Shown piece after piece: positions 13,363 through 13,568 of a stretch of 13,568 nucleotides of DNA (within the stretch, counting starts at the first letter, position 1; every line of letters starts with the position of its first letter). The notes below the pieces were generated by a model. It was not told the DNA's origin. It did not search any database and worked only from the letters and a program-made list of their open reading frames with translations. The DNA comes from Acidobacteriota bacterium. Its GTDB lineage: Bacteria > Acidobacteriota > Blastocatellia > Pyrinomonadales > Pyrinomonadaceae. The stretch lies in NCBI GenBank assembly GCA_020853255.1, contig JADYZI010000196.1:1-13568 (forward strand), in the 5' to 3' direction. The position numbers and the translations under genes were made by a program.

Positions 13363-13568
13363 TCAATCACTATCGCCGCCGCCTTTTATCATCGGCATTC
13401 GTGATCTGATCAGATCATAGTCGAAACCGCGCCGCATAAGGTGCTGGTAGAATCTTTTCAAGTCCTCGCGGTCTTGCGGCTTGCCTTTCAGCCTGATCCA
13501 TTTCTCAATGGCAGTATCTATCAAGCCGGATTCGGGGATCTGTTCAAATGCGGCCTCGACCGCGGTCT
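13363..13568 (-). CDS. recX: Regulatory protein RecX, C-terminal part (runs off the right edge)
   Basis: The minus strand is open from the window edge (first full codon at 13566) to a TGA at 13363-13365, giving 67 residues with no start inside the window. Residues 19-56 of this fragment (IEKWIRLKGKPQDREDLK then RFYQHLMRRGFDYDLIRSRM) match the C-terminal three-helix repeat of RecX, whose usual signature is RRGFxYxxI near the end. The tail MIKGGGDSD is short and polar. RecX binds RecA filaments and limits recombination and the SOS response. In many bacteria it follows recA, which may lie beyond the right edge. The fragment is small, so the family call rests on one motif. Confidence 0.8.
   Translation of the reverse strand, partial: TAVEAAFEQIPESGLIDTAIEKWIRLKGKPQDREDLKRFYQHLMRRGFDYDLIRSRMPMIKGGGDSD

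Overview
The window reads as chromosomal DNA of a Gram-negative-type bacterium. It most resembles Acidobacteriota, perhaps class Blastocatellia. This rests on the style of the ECF-like sigma factor, the anti-sigma-like membrane protein and the transmembrane Ser/Thr kinase, on the free-standing four-helix-bundle protein, and on gene gaps packed with short hairpin repeats. The assignment is inference from protein style, not a database result. I see no tRNA, rRNA, CRISPR array or transposase gene.

Layout: (1) 1-3559, plus strand: threonine synthase (5' end outside the window), whose stop codon overlaps the start of a fused aspartate kinase/homoserine dehydrogenase. This is part of a threonine operon. 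(2) 3631-4851, plus: exported serine hydrolase of the beta-lactamase/penicillin-binding fold. It converges with, and overlaps by 21 bases, a four-helix-bundle (23S rRNA intervening-sequence family) gene. (3) 4831-6913, minus: four-helix-bundle protein, pirin and an AT-richer HNH endonuclease. (4) 7385-9705, minus: a SAM-dependent O-methyltransferase, a NarL-type response regulator lacking its phosphoacceptor aspartate, and an alanyl-tRNA synthetase gene cut off after its catalytic domain. (5) 9883-13201, plus: a signalling module made of an ECF-like sigma factor, a membrane anti-sigma-like protein and a membrane Ser/Thr kinase with NFG in place of DFG. (6) 13363-13568, minus: the C-terminal part of RecX, running off the right edge.

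The strongest unexplained signal is in the gaps. Almost every gap holds a different palindromic element: 3589-3611, 5220-5280, 6192-6254, 7104-7360, 8026-8148, 8788-8864 and 13233-13284. Several consist of two REP-like units, or two pairs of units, facing each other. One (8788-8864) begins about 20 bases after the point where alaS breaks off, suggesting that such elements mark rearrangement breakpoints.

Two signalling proteins have lost canonical catalytic residues: the receiver domain of the response regulator and the DFG aspartate of the kinase. The sigma factor/membrane protein/kinase trio lies between recX and the alaS remnant, two genes that are neighbours in E. coli (recA-recX-alaS). 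This would fit insertion of the module into an ancestral recX-alaS locus.
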